A stretch of DNA of 31,809 bases from Hymenoscyphus infarciens (Eukaryota; Ascomycota; Leotiomycetes; Helotiales; Helotiaceae), in assembly GCA_001414345.1 (NCBI GenBank), contig LLCB01000476.1, positions 1 through 31,809 of the forward strand, given 5' to 3'. The position numbers were made by a program, and so were the translations under genes. Position 1 is the stretch's first letter, and each line of letters starts with the position of its first letter. Under the pieces are notes generated by a model. It was not told the DNA's origin. It made no database searches and saw only the letters and a list, made by a program, of their open reading frames with translations. Positions 9,959 to 23,789 of this stretch are shown here, piece after piece.

Positions 9959-12900
9959 TACTCTCTTTACTAAAACTAATATACTAATACGTCTACTAAA
10001 TAATTTATTACTATATCTTTTAGTATTAGCTATAACCTTAATTTATTATCTATTATCTAATTCTTATAGGCTTAAGAACTTACTTGAGTTTAGTATTTAT
10101 ATAACCTCTTTATCTTATTTATATTATTTACTTATTAATATTAGTTACTCTTTCTATATAATATAATTCTAATATTATAACGTTTAAGAATAGTTCTTAC
10201 TATTACTTATATCTTATTACTAACTCTAAATACTTAATAAATCTTAGTAATTATAAAATTAAAGTATTTAATAATTAGAGGTTCTATAAATAAGTAATAA
10301 CTAGAGACGTACGTCTACTAAGGTTCTTCTTAAATATAGGTCTATATATTAAATACTAGGTTAATTATTTAAAGGAATATAAAGATAATAGATTCCTTTA
10401 CTTAGCTAGTAAGATCTTATAAGAAATTAGCTTAGCTTATAATTATTATCTCTCTTTAAGTAATAACTATCTAGAATTAATACTATTAAAAGGTAATAGT
10501 AATAGCTTAGAATTTAAATTTAAATTCTAAACTCTTTAAAGTATAATTAAGTAAGAGTATATACTTATTTAGATAGAGATAGTTTTAGTAGACTAGAGTT
10601 AGAATAGTTTTTATATATAGGTAGGAATTAGAATAGCTTTTATTTAGATTCTAACTTTAAATCTTAAACTACTAGCTAGATATAATTTAAAGAAGAGACT
10701 AGTATATATAGATAGAGATAGAGAAAGTACTCTATAATTAAAGTATTATTAAAGAGGACTATATTAACTACCTTATACTAAGTTTTAATAGATTTTTAAG
10801 AAGCTATTTTTAAGGATTTTAACAATTCTCTCTAATATAGTATTTAATAAGATACCTTTATACTTCTAAGCTAAATTTAACGATTTTAAAAAGGGTCTAT
10901 TTATACTTTTAACTTAAAATCCTATAGTCTTAAGACTAAAGGTAGTTATTATTACTTCTAACTAGCTTTAGTAATCTTAGATCTTAACTTATTAATAAAC
11001 GCTATTAAGAATAGCTTAATATAGAGGGTATATTTATAATAACTTCTACTAAATATTAAGAATAACCTTTTAAAGTATTATATAGGTTATTAAAAGTTAT
11101 AAGTAAAGTAAGAAAGGTACTTACTTTTACTAGCTAGTATTATACTTAAAAATACTTATAACTACTATAAATAAGACGTTAATTTATAGATTAAGTAAGA
11201 TAGAAATAAAGAGTTTTTAATAAATTTAATTATATTATATCTAATAGTAATACCTTTTTATAACTAACTCCTCTTTATTCTATAAGATAAAGTAATAGCT
11301 TAGTAATAGATCTACTATCTATTTAATATAACTAGCTATTTATACTACTAAAAGCTAACTTCTTATTAAGAGAAAAAGAACTTAAAAAGAGAAGATTAAA
11401 TAATAAACTCTAAAATCCTTTTTAATTAAGAATATTATTTATAAGAATAAAATTATTATTCTAGATAGATAGTCTTTAACTTTATATAAGAGAAATAGAT
11501 ATATAAAAGAGAAAGTCTAGTTTTTAATTTAATTAAATTAATAATCTTTTTTTCTTATCTTATACTTCTTAAGACTAGATATTATAACTTAAGTATTAGA
11601 CTATTTAATAAAGTTATTTATAAGATCCCTTTTCTTAATAGTATTTTTTTTACTATTAGTAATAATATAGAGAATCTCTTTATTTATATTTATTATTTAA
11701 AAGTAAATTTTAAGTTTAAAGATTAATTATAAGAATAAACTTACCTTTCTACTTTATTTCTTAAACTAATAAGATAACTACTTCTTCTATTAATTATTTA
11801 TCTACTCTAGTTTAGTTATCTTTATTTAAGAAAACTCTAAGTTTTATTACTAGATAATCATTCTTACTATCTTTATAGTTAGTTAACTTAAATAAGTAAT
11901 TAAGTAAAGTATTTAATAGTTTATAATAAATAATATCTTTAGCTACTTTATCTTTTAAGATTAAGTAGAGAATAGCTTTCTTTAGATTTATAATAAATTA
12001 GCTAGAATTAACCTTAAACTTAGAAGTCTCTAGAATAGATTTATTTCTCTTAGATTTATTTCTTTTTTTAGATTTAAAAAAGATATAATTATAGTTCTTA
12101 GAAGAATCTAAAAACAACTTCTTAAGTATATAAGTATTATAAGAGTTAGAAGAAAGAGAACTATTATTTTTAAGCTTAGAAGATAGTATATTAGTTTTAT
12201 AGGTTTTAGTAGAATTATTACTTACTTACTCTCTTTTTAATAGTATTACTATTATAGATTTTAAGAGTTTATATATATTACTTATAAAAGTCTTAATCTT
12301 TAATAAATTAGATTTTATTAAAAATAGCTTAATTTTAATAATAATATCTTTAGTTATATTTTTAGTTAGATTTTAAGAAGCTAAGTTTAAATTAGTTAAT
12401 ATAGCTCTTATAAGATTAGTATTTTAATTAGTAACTTATATTAAGTAGAACTATTTTTAATAATATCTATTAAACCTCTAAGTAAATTAATAAGTAATAT
12501 CTTTTACTTAGTAGAAAGAGAGAGCCTAAAAGCTATAATTTAAGATTTTATATTCTTAAAAGTCTTCTTCTCTAAAGCTTAGTTATTCTTAATCTTAACT
12601 ACTCTATCTAGCTACTTATCTATTCTTAGATCTTATATAATACTCTCTTCTATCTTAATAATAGCCTTAGAGTCTTTTATCTTAGTTATTAAGTTTCTAT
12701 ATTTATACTAGAGTTTAAGCTAAGTAGTATATTAAAAGGTTTTATAATAGATAGATAATTTAACTCTAGTATAAAGTAATATCTTCTTAAATATATATAT
12801 ATTTAAGAGTAATATTAGTATTATTTTTTTTAAAGGTATTATACTTTTCTTATATTTTCTTAAATATAACTTCTTAAAAGTAATACTATATTATAGAGAT

Positions 12901-13512
12901 CTAGTTCTAAGTACTTATATTATACCTAGTTATATAGCCTTATAATAAGTATACTATATCTACTCTATCTTATATATACTTCTTACTAAGAGCTATAAGT
13001 AGTTAGTCTTCTTCTAATCTACTATTTTCTAATCTACTATCTTTTAAATTACTATCTTTTAACTTTATATTATTAGAATTATTATTATTCTTTATCTTAG
13101 ATCTCTCTTTCTTCTTCTATTTTTCTAGCTTAGTTATAGTCTTTTTTATAGCCTTAGCTACTTTTATATCTTAAGTAATAAAAGAATCTTTAAAGATTAC
13201 TAAGAGAAGGTATAAGTCTTTTAGTAATAGCTTAAAAAGTTAGTTAGAATTTAGTTATATTTATAGTACTTAGACCTAGAAATCTTCTTATAATAGTAAG
13301 AAGTTATATTAAGCTTTTATAAAATATTAATTTTAAAGCTATATTAGTATAAGGTTTATAATTAGAATAGTAAAGAATAAGTATCCTTTATCTTTTATAT
13401 TAAGAAAGAGTATATATCTATCTTTAATAGCTCTTTTAGACTTATTTATAGAGGCTTTAACGTCTTTAGTATTCTTAAGAGAGTTACTATCTTTATTAGC
13501 TTTATTTTTAGT

Positions 13513-13572
13513 AGCTTTAGTAGCTTTAGTAGCTTTAGTAGCTTTAGTAGCTTTAGTAGCTTTAGTAGCTTT
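13513..13572 (-). repeat. 9-bp coding minisatellite, (Ala-Thr-Lys)n
   Basis: The plus strand shows TAGTAGCTT units repeated with near-perfect identity. In the relic B frame on the minus strand these are GCT ACT AAA codons. The unit contains no CA or TG, so RIP could not change it and its uniformity is kept. Confidence 0.88.
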
Positions 13573-15130
13573 ATTAACCTTAGGTTTAACTTTATTCTTT
13601 ATAGCTTCTTTTTAGATATTAGCTAAGAGTTTTTAGTATAAGGATTCTATTAGAATTCTAAGGCTTTTAATATATCTTTTAAAGTCTCTAGGATTTTAAG
13701 AAGAGAGGACTTAATAAGACACTAGTTTACTAAGTAATTCTAGCTTATTAAGCTTACTTATAATAGTAACTAGGAAGTAGATTAGTTTTAGCTTTAACTT
13801 AGACACCTAGTATATAGTAAAGGTAGAGTAGGTATAGATAAAATATACTAACTAGCTTTTCTTATATAAGGAAAACTTTAGTTTAAGAGATAATACTAGA
13901 AACTAATTATAATATCTAAAGAAGAATTAAGTATACTAATATTAAATTATTAGAGTAGATAAGTTAAGAAGTAGAAGAGTAAAAGGCTATCTAAGTATAG
14001 TAGCTAAGTTACTATATTATATAAGTAGCTTTTTTTCTCTTCTTTTAAGATAGAGGCTCTAAGGTTCTTAGAGCTCTATCTCTTTACTAACCTCTATTAT
14101 AACTCTTATATCCTCTTCTTCTAGATAATCTATATATAGTAATAATTATAGTATTCTCTCTTAAGCTCTTATCTATTATAAATAGATCTTATAACTAACC
14201 TATATAACGTTAGTAGGTTTATAAAAAGCTAGTAAGCTTTATTAAAGGATATTATTACTACTTTAGTTAAGAACCTTTATTTACCTAGTAATAATAGCCT
14301 AATTTTCTATATAATAATAATATAAACGTGTCTTTAGGTAATTAGAAACTCTTTCTTATTAAATTAGTATACTAGCTTCTTACCTATATATACTAATTTA
14401 TTTATTTACTTATTCTAGGTTTAGAAATCGCTTTAAAAAATAAAACTCTTAAGATCTAAGTTATTTAAAACAAATATATACTATACTACTAATTTCTTAT
14501 CTTTTTAATTAAAACTAACTCTAGTACTAGAATTAACTCTTCCTCTCTTCTTATTATAGTTTATATACTATTTAAGCTCTAATCTAATATCTACTTTATT
14601 TAAATTTATATCTATTAATAAAGACTTTCTAAGTAACGAGTTCTAGTTACCTAATCTATATAAACCTCTAACTTCTAATAAATTTACTACCTTTACTAAT
14701 ATTATAGTCCTAGTAGATACTCTAGTTAGCTTTATTCTAGCTAATAATTTTTTTAGTAAAAGGCTTATATTAAAGTGCCTTAGTTTCTTAGATTAATAGA
14801 CACTCTATACTAGTCTTACTTATAAATAAGTAGAGTACTATATTAATTTAGCTTATAAGGTACTAAGACTTAATATTACTATAGAGTAGAGTAGAGTAAT
14901 AGAATTAAAGAGATTATTCTTAGAAGATATATTAAATTTACTAGAATTAATTATTTAATATATAGTAATATAAGTTAGATAGTTTATTAAGGTTTTTAAG
15001 ATAAGGAATACTATTCTTAGAAATCTTATTAATAACTATATCTAGAAATAGAGCTAAAAATACTAATAAAAGTAATCTAAAGGTCTTATTTTTACTTTTA
15101 AAATATAGTTAATTAACCTTATTATAATTG

Positions 15131-15237
15131 TTTAACCCTTACTCTTAAGAATTTAGTTAAAACGAACTAGAATTCTTAGAACTATTTTTTACTCTTTACT
15201 CTTAGTAATTCGGTTATAATAAACTATAATTTAATAA
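15131..15237. repeat. Tandem duplication of about 57 bp in the 5' part of relic B
   Basis: Two adjacent similar blocks share TTTACTCTTA..AATT..GTTA.AA.AACTA (15131-15180 and 15188-15237). The spacing is about 57 bp, compatible with 19 codons. Confidence 0.55.
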
Positions 15238-15884
15238 AAGTATTAATTTAGATAATATAATATAAGATATATTTTAAGTAGTCTAGAGAATATCTATAAG
15301 TCTTACTCTCTTTTTCTCTTTTATTATACTATAGTCTTTATTATTTATTTCTTTTAAATTTATATATAGAGTTTAGAAAGTATATTATAGTCTCTAGTAT
15401 TCGTTTTTTTAAATTTATATATAATAAAGATAGTAATTTTTCTTTTATTATAGAGGTCTTATTTAAGATTAAGAAAGGCTAGTATATTCTTCTTAAGGCT
15501 TTATTAGTAGAGTTATAGTATAATAAATTAAGATTCTACTAATATTAATTAAAGTAAGTTTATTATATCTCTATATAAATTATTAAATTTTAATAGAATT
15601 ATAGTTTATATATATTATACCTCTTTTTATATAAGTATAGAGTAGTCTACTATTCTTTTCTATAATAAATAGTTTACTTCTCTACTCTTAATCCTTTTAA
15701 ATTACTACTAAACTCCTTTACTTCTAAGTCTAACTATAAAGTCTTATATTTAATAGTATTTAGAGCTTATATTACTAAGCTAGGTTAGGATAATTATTAT
15801 AGTATTAAGTAGTCTACTTCTCTTTAGTTAACTATTATATAGAATATATATATCCTTCTTTATAGCTATAGGAATTTTAAATAT

Positions 15885-15955
15885 TACTAGGCTAGGGAGC
15901 CTTTTTTTCCTTAGTCTAATTACTTCTTAACCTAGGTACTCGGTTTTATAATTAA
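15885..15955. repeat. Dispersed copy of the 17.2-kb minisatellite unit
   Basis: CTAGGGAGCC..TTTTTCCTTAGTCTAATTACTTCTTAACCTAGGT resembles the unit tandemly repeated at 17225-17540. It sits at the inferred 5' end of relic B. Confidence 0.7.
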
Positions 15956-16141
15956 GTTATTCTTTTATTAGATCTTTAATCTTAATACTTAAAAGTTATT
16001 TTATTAGTTATTAAAAGAGTAATCTTAGCTTTTAAGATATCTTCTAGTATATACTTTTATTTCTACTAAATTAGTACTTCTATCTAAATAATATTAATTT
16101 TATATACTCTTTTACTTTTTTTTAATTATATATATATATAT
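15956..16141. promoter_or_regulatory. Divergent spacer between relics B and C, with a TA run
   Basis: The inferred 5' ends of relic B (leftward) and relic C (rightward) face each other here. The spacer holds a pyrimidine-rich stretch and an alternating TA run at about 16128-16142. It would be the shared promoter region if both frames are right. No specific binding site can be read after RIP. Confidence 0.35.
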
Positions 16142-17272
16142 AATCTCTATTTCTACTATTTCTTATTATTAAAATGATATTTACTTCTTTTTTATTTAAT
16201 TAATTATATCTTCTAATTAGTTAGCTATTTAATTATTCTTTAGTTAGTTATAATAGTAACTTACTTTCTAAGTATTATATAGACTTTCTATTAAAGTCTT
16301 CTAAATTAATCTTAATATAAGAGCGCTATTTAGTACTTAAGTAGTAGCTTCTTAGTATTATTATAATTTAATAGCTATAAGTATTTTCTTTAAATTTATA
16401 TTATTAGAATACTTCTTTACTACTTTATTAAATATCTTATATATTATTAACTTATTTTTACTAATTCTAGTAAGTTAGTAACTCTAACTCTTATAATAAA
16501 AACTCTTTTAACTATAGAGATCTTATATTATTAAAATAATAAGTTAAAGTCTAAAGGTTTAATAGTAAATAAATTAGAAGAAGAATTATTATTAGATAAA
16601 AGAGTAAAAGAAGAAGAAGAAGTATCTAAATCTTAGCTAAAAGTACTATTAAAAGAGCTATTAAAAGAGTTATAAAAAGAAGATATAATTATAAAAGTTA
16701 TTTATATATTATTTCTAAGCTAAAACCTTTCTAGGTTTTTAAGAAATATCTAAGAAAATACTATTCTTATAATTACTTATAAAAAAGATAAGAGTTAAGT
16801 AGATTAAGTAAGAAAAGTATCTAAAATAGATAAGAATTAATATAGTCTTATTTTTTATTTTAAGATTTCCTCTTTATTTTATCTCTTTTTTATTCTAAGA
16901 ACTTTATTAAAAATATTAAATATTAATACTTTTATTTATCTCTATTAAACTTAGAATACTTAAAAGTATCTTAAAAGTAGCCTACTTTTAGTTATACTAC
17001 TAATTCTACTATATAAAAGTTATTATTCTTAAATATTAATTTTAATAATAGAATACTTTAGAAAATAGAAATTTAAGTTACTAGAGTCTAGAATATACTA
17101 CTTCTACTAGCCTATACCCTTTCTACTCTTATCTACTATTTTATATAAAAAGCTAATAAAAGAATAACTTAATTATAAAACTAAGTATATTATATTCTAG
17201 TTATATAAACCTAATAAGTATAAGAGGGTTTTATTCCCTAGTCTAATTTACTTCTTAACTAAAGTAGGTTAA
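16142..17272 (+). pseudogene. Relic C: RIP-destroyed gene of about 375 codons, unknown family
   Basis: A plus-strand frame with stops limited to TAA/TAG. The centre (about 16550-16680) is strongly charged and helical, including the stop-free stretch NKLEEELLLDKRVKEEEEVS and a KELLKEL repeat, which looks like a coiled coil. The second half is hydrophobic and Leu/Ile/Tyr-rich. The frame differs from that of relic D, so they are separate. The 3' end reaches the minisatellite at 17225, and the ancestral stop may be near 17270. No family recognised. Confidence 0.45.
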
Positions 17273-17540
17273 TAAATTAAGAAGCTTAAACCTCTCTAGA
17301 TTAAGAAGGCTTTTTTTTTACTTAGTTTACTTACTTCTTAACCTAGATATTAGCTATAAGAAGGCTTTCTTTCTTTAGTTTAATTACTTCTTAATCTAGA
17401 TATTAGCTATAAAGAGGCTTTCTTTCCTTAGTTTAATTACTCCTAGGTTAATAAATTAGATGTTTTAGGAACCTTAAATATCCTAGGTATAAGAAGGCTT
17501 TTTCCTTTTAGTCTATAACCTAGATTAGGTTAGTAAATTA
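17225..17540. repeat. Minisatellite of about 60 bp between relics C and D
   Basis: About five imperfect units, each with GGCTTT..TTCCTTAGTTTAATTACTTCTTAACCTAGATATTAGCTATAAGA wording, most clearly at 17300-17490. Unit length varies (about 58-64 bp). A single related copy lies at 15885-15955. Confidence 0.82.
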
Positions 17541-17582
17541 GTATTATTTAAGATATTTAATTACTTAAGATATTTAATTACC

Positions 17583-20500
17583 TAAGATAATTTATAACTT
17601 AAAGACACCTTCCTTTTTACTCTACTTCTAAATTAACTAATTATTTTCTCTAGTCTTTAACTTTCTATACTTAGCTCTATAAGTAGTAGTATTATATATT
17701 ATAGAAAAAGTAACTATATTAGTAGTAAAATTTCTACCTTTCTTACTTCTAATTAATATAGATAGATATATTTTAATATAAGTTTTATTAACTATAAATA
17801 CGTTTATATAGAATTTACTATACTAGATTAAAAGAATTCACTTATCTTTATTTAAAAAAAAACCTTTTTTAAGCTAAGAAGAAAGTATCTAATAGTCTAA
17901 TTTTTTTTTAAGTCTAAAAGTAACCTTTTTATATATTTATAGTTAGTTATTTATACTTTAAAAGAATAAAACTAATTATAATTATATTAATAGAATCTTA
18001 ACTTATTATATATTTATTAGTAGAAGTTACTAGAGTTATTAGTATCTTATATATTATACTTAGTATTATTAGTTTACTTATACTTACTAGTCTTATAGTA
18101 TTTCTTATAGTTTAGCTTTTAAAGTAGAATACCTATTAGAATCTATAGATTCTTCTTAGCTAAAGTAAGAATAAAGAGTAGCTATAGATATTATTTCTTA
18201 ATATTATTATTATAAACCTTTTATAAGTAACCTAGTAGTATTATTAGTTATATTACTAATAATTTCTAGTATATACTAGAGTAGCTAAAACCTAAACTCT
18301 AGCTTTTTTATACTACTTTACTTTTATTACTTACTCTTGTCTAACTATCTTAATCTACTTTATAAGTCTCTTACTTATATAAGTAAAAATCCTCTAACTT
18401 ATATTTAAAGAGTATACTATTAAAGTTATTAAAAAACTTAAAGCTATATTACCTTTATAGCTCTATAGTCTTCTCTTCTCTCTCTAAATATAATCTTAAG
18501 TATAGTATCTATAAAATCTCGTTTCTTAGCTAAAGTTATATAATTAATAGCTTAAATAAAGAGATACTTAAATATAGTATACTTAACTATAACCTAGAAA
18601 AGTATAAAGAGGACTAGTTTTAAGTTAACTAGAATTTACTTTATCTTATAAACGTAAAAAGACTAGATTCTAAAGACTTTATAATACTTAATAATAAATA
18701 ATTATCTAAACCTAGTAGATTAGATCTACTTACTATTATATATAAATAATTAGTTTCTTTAATAAGTATATATAATTAAACTATTTATAACTTCTAGATT
18801 AGTAGTAGATATTTAAATAAAGAAGAAATAGACGTCTTAAAAGCTAATAAAAACAAATACTAGTTAAATAGATTATAAAGGCTATTATTATCTATATTAG
18901 GTTTTAATAATCCTTAATATAATATTACTATTTATAAAGTTCTAGAAGAAAAGGTATAATATACTCTTTAATACTTAAAAACTCTTCTTTAAATATAACT
19001 AGCTATCTATATTTAAGAAGATAAGCTTTAGGTTTAAGTACTATAGTATTAAATATAAATATAGTAGTATAATAGATTAAGTTAAAATAGAGCTATTAAT
19101 TTACTTAAGAAGCTTATTAAGGATTTATATTAAATAAATTAATAATAGTAGTATATTTAGTTTATAGATGTTTTAATTTAAGCTAGTAGTTATTACTTCT
19201 CTATTTTAGAAATAAATAACCTAATTAAACTTCTTATAATAATTAAGAATACTTATAAAATAGCTATAAATACTAAATTAACTATAATAGAGCTAGATAT
19301 CTAAGAAAGGATTAATTTAAAGATTATAATAGTAGATATTCTAGAGTATATAAGTAGGTTAAGAGCTTTTATAAAAGAGATAGAGATTAGGAATAATTTA
19401 GTAGAAGGAGATTTAATAGAGGGATTAGAAAGAGAGTTACTTAAGTAAGATTTACTAAGAAAAGAGCTAACTCTAGTATATTCTACTAGTAAAAGAACTA
19501 TAATAGATTAACTAGAAAGATTAAAGAAAAGATAAAGGAAAATTCTAATATAACTTAGTATTGTTTTTGTCTTACTATTTTTTTAGGCTATCTAATAAGA
19601 GATAGCGAGGATCTTATCTTATTAATAATAGAGTATAGAGTTATTAGAACGTGATTAGAGCTAATTTTTATTAATAGAACCTTTAATTAGAGGCTTTTTT
19701 TATATAAGTATTATAGAGGTTTATTAATAGTTTAAGTAGAATATTAATAAGAAACTAGAAGTATTAAAGAAATAGAGGGAGTATAGTATATATAAGAGTA
19801 TAAACTAATTATATAAACTAATAGTATTTCTTACTCTTAAATTTTATAGAAATATATTATTAGTAACGTTAAAGATAAACTAGTATAAATCTATAATTAT
19901 AATTAAACATTAATACTCTTTTTTTTATTATATTATAATAGTACTATTATATTATCTAGATTAGAGTTCTTATATATAAATTTAATTTATAAGTTTAAGA
20001 GTATACTTATCTACTTATTAGCTTAGGAAAGACGTTTATATTATTTTAGACTTATATTTATAAAGCTAGTAAGTAGATAAGTATTAATATCTTATTAAAT
20101 TCTATAGATTAATAATATAGTAAGTTTAGGCTAAATAGTAGAGAGATTATAAGAATAGTCTTTTAATAGATCTAGTAGATAAACTTCTAATCTTATAATA
20201 AGATTCTAGACTAATAAGAAGCTAGCGTTTTCTATAATATACTATCTAGTCTTTAAAAAGAATATAAAAAGAATAAGTCTAAGTCCTACTTCTTAAGCTA
20301 TTTTTTAAAACTCCTCCTCTCTTATAAAATAAGTAAAACTTAATAAGTCTTACTTAGTAGAATTAACTTATTAATTACTAAAGTAATATAATACCTTATA
20401 GCTATATTACTTAAGTATTAGAGTCTAAGATATTATATTTAGTAAGTATTATTAACTTAGCTATTAATCTATTATTACTAACCTATTTATAAATAATATT

Positions 20501-22271
20501 TTAGTACTTAAGAATTCTCTTTTATTAATACTACTTTATAACTTTTATCTATTATACTATATTCTCTTAGTACTTAGTTATATCTCTAGTACTTTTAGTA
20601 TTTAGAGCTTTTTAATAGATTTTAAGGAATTTATTTACTCTTTTATATTTTAAACTCTACTTCTTTTTAGTACTAAGTTTACTATACTTATATAATAACT
20701 AGGTAGATCCTTAGCTACCTATTTTTAGATTACTTAGATCCTTTTTCTTCTTATTTTTATAGAATTCTAGGATTTTCTAGCTTTTTTATTTTTAAAATAG
20801 ATCTTATATTAATAGCTATTTAAAAGTAATATAATAATATTTATTAAGATTTCTTTAAATATATTTATATAATAGAGTAGGATTTACTTTTATACTTCTA
20901 CTTAACTTTTAAATATTCTTATAGAATTAATTTATTAATTTATTAAGCTAGGCTTATATTATAATAGAAAGTTTTTCTTCTACTTATATATTATCTTTAT
21001 TATAATTATCCTCTTCTTTTTCTACTTATTCTTCTTCTCTTCTTTACTTCTTATTTTCTTCTTAATTATATTCTACTTTATTATTAATTAAGTCTATATT
21101 TAAAAGCTTTTAACTAACTAAAGTTACTTATTACTTTTTATTTATACTACTATCTACTCTACTTAAAAGTTCTTATATTCTTTTTTAACTATTTTGTATT
21201 AGTATATATAAAGAGGACTTAGTATTATATATCTCTTAAAAATCTAAACCTAATAGCTACTTCTCTAACTAGTTATTACTATTTAGTTATTAAATAAGTA
21301 AGAGGATCTCTTACTATATTAACTTATTAAAAGATAAAGTAAGTAAGATATATTTAAGCCTAACTACTAACTAAATAGTATTCTTAATTAATATATTTAT
21401 TATATCTTAAGTAAATAAAAAGTTTTCTTATTTAAAAGCTAGCTAAATCGTATACTAAAATAACGTATTTAATATTTAAGTAGATAAGTGCTTTTCTAGC
21501 TAAAGTAAGGCTTTTATATTATTAAGTCTTCTTAATAGAGTATTTTAAATTCTTTAAGTTTTTAATCTATAAGACATTTACTAGTTTAAAGAATAGAGTT
21601 ATTAATTATTTAAGGTTTTATATCTTAGATAATTTAAGCTAAGTCTACTAGTTTAGGTAATTATTTAAAGATTTAAGAGCTAATCTAGAGAAGTACTAGA
21701 ACTTATAAAGGCTATAAGTACTTTAATACTATTTAGATTATTTAATATATCTATTATAGAATAGGATTAATATTAATCTATTTCTAGAGGTTTTATTTTT
21801 TAGCTAATAGAACGAGGTTAAATATAGCTTAAATTAGATATATCTTTATAAGTATTATTTTAGTAAATAGAAATATATACTATATTAAATAGTAGATATT
21901 AAATTTATAAACTTTAATAAATAGATAGCTAAGAGGCTTCTATAGATATCTTATCTCTTAATCTATTAAGTATTAGGATTTTAAGCTACTTTATTATACC
22001 TATACTATATTAGTTATCTAGATATAAAAATAGTAGCTATATAGAGTCTACTCTCTTTAAGCTAAATTATAAGAATTATTCTTACTTATAATAAGCTCTC
22101 TTCTAAATAGTAACTCTTATAAGTATAAAAGCTTCTCTTATATACTTATTACTTTATTATTTTATTAAGAAGCTAAATCTTCTAACTTTAGAGATCTTTT
22201 CTCTATTCTCTCTTAAGTATTTTTTAACTAATTACTCTTTTAAATATATAATTATAGAGCCTATATAATGA
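17583..22271 (+). pseudogene. Relic D: long RIP-destroyed gene of about 1,560 codons, unknown family
   Basis: One plus-strand frame (codon starts divisible by three in window coordinates) can be followed throughout. The best parts are 18120-19560 and 21300-22250, with stretches free of stops such as 18543-18602 and a K/E-rich helix at about 19290-19550 (for example LEYISRLRAFIKEIEIR). The segment 20400-21180 is F/L/S-rich and much weaker; it could be noncoding or belong to the other strand. An in-frame TGA at 22269-22271, a stop RIP does not make from CAA, CAG or TGG, may be the original stop. Rightward, it follows relic C after a minisatellite. No domain or catalytic motif is recognised, and the 5' end is approximate because ATGs are lost. 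Confidence 0.48.
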
Positions 22272-22402
22272 ATCCTTATTATTAAATCCTATATAATAAG
22301 CTTTAAAGCCTACTACTTTTAAATATTAAATATTAATTAGCTTCTTAGAACCTATATAACGAATATCTATTATTATATCCTATATAATAAGCTTTAAAGC
22401 CT
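22260..22402. repeat. 91-bp tandem duplication at the end of relic D
   Basis: CCTATATAAYGAATMY followed by CCTATATAATAAGCTTTAAAGCCT begins at 22260 and again at 22351. The period of 91 is not a multiple of three, which fits noncoding sequence beyond the suggested stop of relic D. Confidence 0.8.
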
Positions 22403-22439
22403 AAGTCTACTAAGCTTTAAACTTTATTAAAAGAAACTT

Positions 22440-23780
22440 AAATAAAAAACCTCTCTTTAATCTATTAGACTACTTTTATATATAGGAATTATAAAACTAC
22501 TCTATAGCTAGTATATTATACTCTTTCTTCTCTTAACTCTCTTAAGAGCACCTATACTCTAAAGCTTATACTCTTATATAAGAAATAAAAAAAGGTCTTC
22601 TAAGCCTACTCTTAGTTTTTTTATATATCTAAAACCTTTACCTAAGACTAGAAACGCTAGTAATACTCTTAGGTAAATAATACTAAGTAAGAACTTAAAG
22701 CTTAGCTTTTTAATAATATAAACATATATACTATAGTTTAAAAGCTAGTAAGATCTTTAAAAGATATAGATCTATACTACTTACTTTAGATATAGCTTAA
22801 AACTAAGGAAGCTAAATATATCTTAAAGTACTCTAAAGACTAAGAAGATTATAAAAAGGTAGTTTTTAATATATAAAAGTAGTTCTAAGTTAATAGAATT
22901 TACTAGTCTAAGATAAACTATAAAGTATATTACTCCCTTTCTCTTAGAATATAATAGTAAATCGTTCTATATATATATAAATATAATATAATCTTAAAGA
23001 ATAGAAGTATAAATAAGAATTATAAAATAATAGAAAATCTATATAAAAACCTCTAAGTAGGTGTCTTAGTAGAGATAAATCTCTATCTAGTATTTATTTA
23101 GTTATATTAAAATAAGATTAAGAATTTTATTAAAACTAAAGTAAAAATAATAGAAGTATAATAACTTTTCTAATTTAAAAATAATAGAATTAAATAGAGC
23201 TCTTTTATAGATTCCTAGCTCTAGCTATCTTAGAATAATAATACTAAACCTTTAGTAGAAACTATAGCTACTACTAATAATAGAGTTACTAATACTTACT
23301 ATAAAGCCCTTACCTAGCTTCTAATAAGTACTTTATTAAATAAGAGTATTCTCTAATTATTAATAATAAAGAAAGCTTATACTTCTCTCTTAGAATCTCT
23401 ATTCCTTTATAAGGCTTTAAAGCTACTTTTAGTTAGAACTAGAACTATAGTATATTTCTACTTTAGAATATTAAAATTAGGAATTATACTATAATACTAT
23501 AGTAAAGAGAAAAGGGTTATAAACTTAGAATAGTATATAGATTAAAAGATATATATATATAGTAAAACCTATACTATAGATAAAAGAACTAATTAAAATA
23601 ATAATAACTTATAATTCTTTATATAAAAATTAAAATTAATAGAGATTTCGTTTAACTATAGATTTAGGTAAGAGATAATATCTTACCTTTTATAGTAAAT
23701 ATATAGATTATTCTAAAAAATTAATTAATTAATCTATAATAAAGAAGATTTAGATATACCTTTTTTAATAATAACTAATT
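22440..23780 (+). pseudogene. Relic D2: possible RIP-destroyed frame after relic D
   Basis: The same plus-strand register stays readable for about 445 codons after the 91-bp duplication, with Lys/Arg-rich stretches such as RNKKRSSKPTLSFFIYLKPL near 22580. It may be a separate gene or a continuation of D. In-frame TAA/TAG codons are denser than in D, so the call is weak. It ends tail to tail with relic E. Confidence 0.3.
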
Positions 23781-23789
23781 AAATAAAGA

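Larger units (their letters stand above)
6650..15900 (-). pseudogene. Relic B: very long RIP-destroyed gene of unknown family, split by an LTR element
   Basis: One minus-strand frame can be followed from about 15900 down to 9959. If the retrotransposon and one target copy are removed, it goes on in the same frame to about 6650, roughly 2,000 codons in all. In-frame stops are TAA/TAG of the kind RIP produces. The stretch 12001-12225 has no stop in 75 codons, notable at this base composition. An alanine-threonine-lysine tripeptide is repeated six times or more at 13513-13572 within a Lys-rich region. Other parts are Q/E/K-rich (14100-14640, for example RVIIEVSKEIEL) or Ser/Asn-rich (12060-12225). 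Nearly all ATGs are gone, so the 5' end is approximate and placed before the divergent spacer. I recognise no domain. Confidence is lower for 9960-10700, where stops are denser. Confidence 0.5.

Noticed and set aside
9930..10166. Plus-strand open frame of 78 codons
   Set aside because: It starts inside the right LTR and runs out into DNA antisense to relic B. Composition is I/L/Y-rich as expected by chance here.
11660..11752. A possible third intron in relic B (minus-strand GTAAGT at about 11744)
   Set aside because: The relic B frame continues through it without loss, and no well-placed 3' splice site of usual length was found.
17583..22271. Reading relic D as a retrotransposon pol or a tyrosine recombinase of the Starship type
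   Set aside because: No protease, reverse transcriptase, RNase H or recombinase signature could be picked out even after allowing for RIP changes. Naming a family would be a guess.
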